NCBI GenBank assembly: GCA_964460345.1
Contig: CAYWRO010000012.1
Coordinates: 1-64,000 of the forward strand
Origin: CAYWRO01 sp964460345
GTDB lineage: Bacteria > Planctomycetota > Phycisphaerae > Phycisphaerales > UBA1924
Length of the DNA stretch: 64,000 nt
Direction of reading: 5' to 3'
The stretch's first letter is position 1; every line of letters begins with the position of its first letter. Shown here one piece after another: positions 62,428-64,000 of this stretch. The translations under genes were made by a program, and so were the position numbers. The notes below the pieces were generated by a model. That model was not told the origin of the DNA. It did no database searches and saw nothing but the letters and a program-made list of their open reading frames with translations.

Positions 62428-63840
62428 ACCAGCACCTCCTCAACCCCCGCCTCCTCTTCTTCGGCGCCCGCCCCAACCTCATCGGCCAGCCCGGAGAGCC
62501 CGTTCGGATGAAGGACGAGTGCCACTGTTCCGGCTGACCCGTCGTACTCGACCCGCTTGACAAGGAGCGCCACCAGACGCGCCTGCTCCTTCGGCGTCAG
62601 CATCTCCCACACCGGATCGAACGCCGCAAGCGCATCAGCCACCTCGCCCTCGTGCATGACCTCTCGCTCAAGCACCATGGTCCGCTCCCGCAGGTCCGTC
62701 AGCCGTCGCTCGGCAGCGCCGATGCGTTCGTGGAGGTCGCCGAGGCGGGCCGCCGCGGCGCCGTTCGAGGAGGACGCCTCCCCCGAGCGCCTGCACCTCC
62801 CGGTAGTGACGCTTCAACTCGCGCTCCAGTTTCGCCCGTTCCGTCTCCAGGGCCGCGCTGGACTCCTCAACCTGCCTCCGCGCGTGCTTCAGCGTCGCGG
62901 CGACGACTGCGGGGTCCTGCCCGATCGCACGAACCTGCTCGACCACGAGCCGCTCAATCTCCGGTGCGGGTACCGACTTCGACGGGCAGGTGTGCCAGCC
63001 GCGCTTCTGTGCGCTGAGGCAGACGTAGTAGCGGTAGCGAATCTTGCCCTTCTTCGTCGTGTAGGTGTGCCCCATGGAGCACCCGCACGGTGTGCAGTAC
63101 AGCAGCCCCTTCAGCAGCGCGCCGTGCTTGTTCCGCACCGCGGCCCCGCCGGTGCGGCCGTTCCTGGCGAGGACGTGCTGCACCCGTTCCCAGATGTCGG
63201 CATCGACAATGGCCTCGTGCTCGCCTTCGTGGACCTCGGTCTTGTACTTGACCTTCCCCAGGTACGAGACGCTCGTGAGCAGTCTGAAGAGGCTGCTCTT
63301 GTCGAATGGGGTCCCACCATGGACCTTACCGGTTCTCGTGGTCCATTGCTTGTTCACCCAGCCGCGCTCTTGGATCGCCTTCAGAGTCGCCAGCAGCGTC
63401 TCATGCTCCAGGTACAGATCGAAGATGTCGCGGACCCGGCTCGCCTCCTCCTCATTGACCACGAGCCGAAGCCCACGCGGGTCAACGTCGTACCCCAGGA
63501 TCGGCCGCCCGCCCGCCCACTTGCCCTTCCGGCGCGTCGCGGCGATCTTGTCCCGGGTCCGCTCGGAGATGATCTCCCGCTCGAACTGAGCGAACGAGAG
63601 CAGCACGTTAAGCATGAGCCGGCCCATCGAGTTGGCGGTGTTGAACTGCTGCGTAACGGAGACGAACGAGATGCTGTGCCGCTCGAACGACTCCATCATG
63701 CGGGCGAAGTCGATGAGCGAGCGGCTGAGCCGGTCCACCTTGTAGACGACCACACAATCGATCCTCCCCGCGTCGATGTCGGCCAAGAGCCGCTTGAGGG
63801 CCGGCCGCTCCATGTTCCCGCCGGTGAAGCCGCCGTCTGC
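62424..63840 (-). pseudogene. Large serine recombinase, 5'-truncated and frameshifted
   Basis: The recognisable part begins DGGFTGGNMERPALKRLLAD and VVVYKVDRLSRSLIDFARMM, so ~50 N-terminal residues with the catalytic serine are absent. The recombinase domain follows (SFAQFEREIISERTRDKIAA, VNEEEASRVRDIFDLYLEHE), then the zinc-beta ribbon GLLYCTPCGCSMGHTYTTKK with later C-TC. After VQALGGG at a C5 run (62780-62784) the frame shifts. One base less restores the tail that continues RLTDLRERTMVLEREVMHEG to FDPVWEMLTPKEQARLVALL, whose end is read in the other frame (62424-62678). Two lesions make activity unlikely. Confidence 0.85.
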
Positions 63841-64000
63841 GCGAAGGTGAGCAACAACGTCGTCGAGGTGCGGATCGACGCCGAGTCGCCGCACGGCGGC
63901 TGGGACGCGACGAACCTGGCCACGGGCAAGAAGGTGCGCATCAAGACGTCGCAGCGCCTGCGGGCGGCAGTGGGCGCCACGGCGGCGCCTGCCGCGAAGG
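63841..64000 (+). pseudogene. Second HARE-HTH protein copy, 5'-truncated, runs off window
   Basis: The frame AKVSNNVVEVRIDAESPHGG, WDATNLATGKKVRIKTSQRL repeats residues ~14-66 of the protein at 52087-52791, about 87% identical in DNA. Its first ~13 codons and start are missing, and the copy begins exactly where the serine recombinase homology stops on the other strand. It is open to the right edge. Confidence 0.75.

Noticed and set aside
62424..62678. Independent 84-residue gene
   Set aside because: Its sequence is the normal C-terminal tail of large serine recombinases and continues the frame broken at 62780-62784.
51261..64000. Complete prophage
   Set aside because: No capsid, portal, tail or large terminase genes were seen; only scattered phage-like genes and broken recombinase remain.

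Overview
The window looks like a metagenome-assembled scaffold from a Planctomycetota bacterium, probably class Phycisphaerae. It is GC-rich and ten Ns at 6211-6220 mark a scaffold join. Two lineage marks support this: a prepilin-type secreted protein with the planctomycete FTLIELLVVIAI leader (55325-56131), and a secreted protein ending in duplicated dockerin-like DLLAYL..WF segments with a terminal GC (56285-57406). No rRNA and no complete tRNA was found.

Layout. 1-8.1 kb is ordinary chromosome: a glycosyltransferase and an O-antigen ligase, a coiled-coil membrane protein, a periplasmic binding lipoprotein, two paralogous M20D amidohydrolases fused across the gap, a three-unit 102-bp tandem repeat and a DCC-family protein. 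8.2-23.4 kb is an accessory island read leftwards: small orphan genes, an ankyrin lipoprotein, a serine protease-TPR protein, small lipoproteins and a 2758-residue RHS/YD-repeat protein. Two dispersed repeat families punctuate it: a 58-bp double hairpin (two identical copies), and a 249-bp element (two copies) carrying the 5' half of a tRNA-Lys. 23.6-34.9 kb is a rightward type II secretion/pseudopilin operon (D, E, F, G, four further pseudopilin-like genes, then C-, L- and M-like genes and a TPR lipoprotein). Most of its genes overlap by 1-4 bases.

34.9-51.3 kb is a defence island. Two very large proteins face each other tail to tail. Each has an N-terminal PD-(D/E)xK-like nuclease region, a STAND-like P-loop NTPase and a long helical-repeat C-terminus. 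I cannot match this pair to a named system. A tyrosine recombinase follows, then a kinase-helicase plus PLD-nuclease pair with the architecture of type I Mokosh. The Mokosh pair lies between two 24-bp dyads that share their 9-bp arms but differ in the central 6 bp, which suggests recombination sites.

51.3-64 kb is a patchwork of phage/mobile genes (zinc ribbons, a small-terminase-like HTH protein, a HARE-HTH protein, a DNA methyltransferase without its N-terminal domain), secreted and hypothetical host-type genes, and several broken genes at sharp junctions. These are a PolX polymerase lacking its N-terminus abutting a QueC-like (Qat-type) defence gene lacking its C-terminus, and a serine recombinase that has lost its catalytic serine region and carries a frameshift. 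The recombinase abuts a second copy of the HARE-HTH gene. The right half therefore reads as a mobile defence hot spot with repeated recombination, though assembly chimerism at repeats cannot be excluded.
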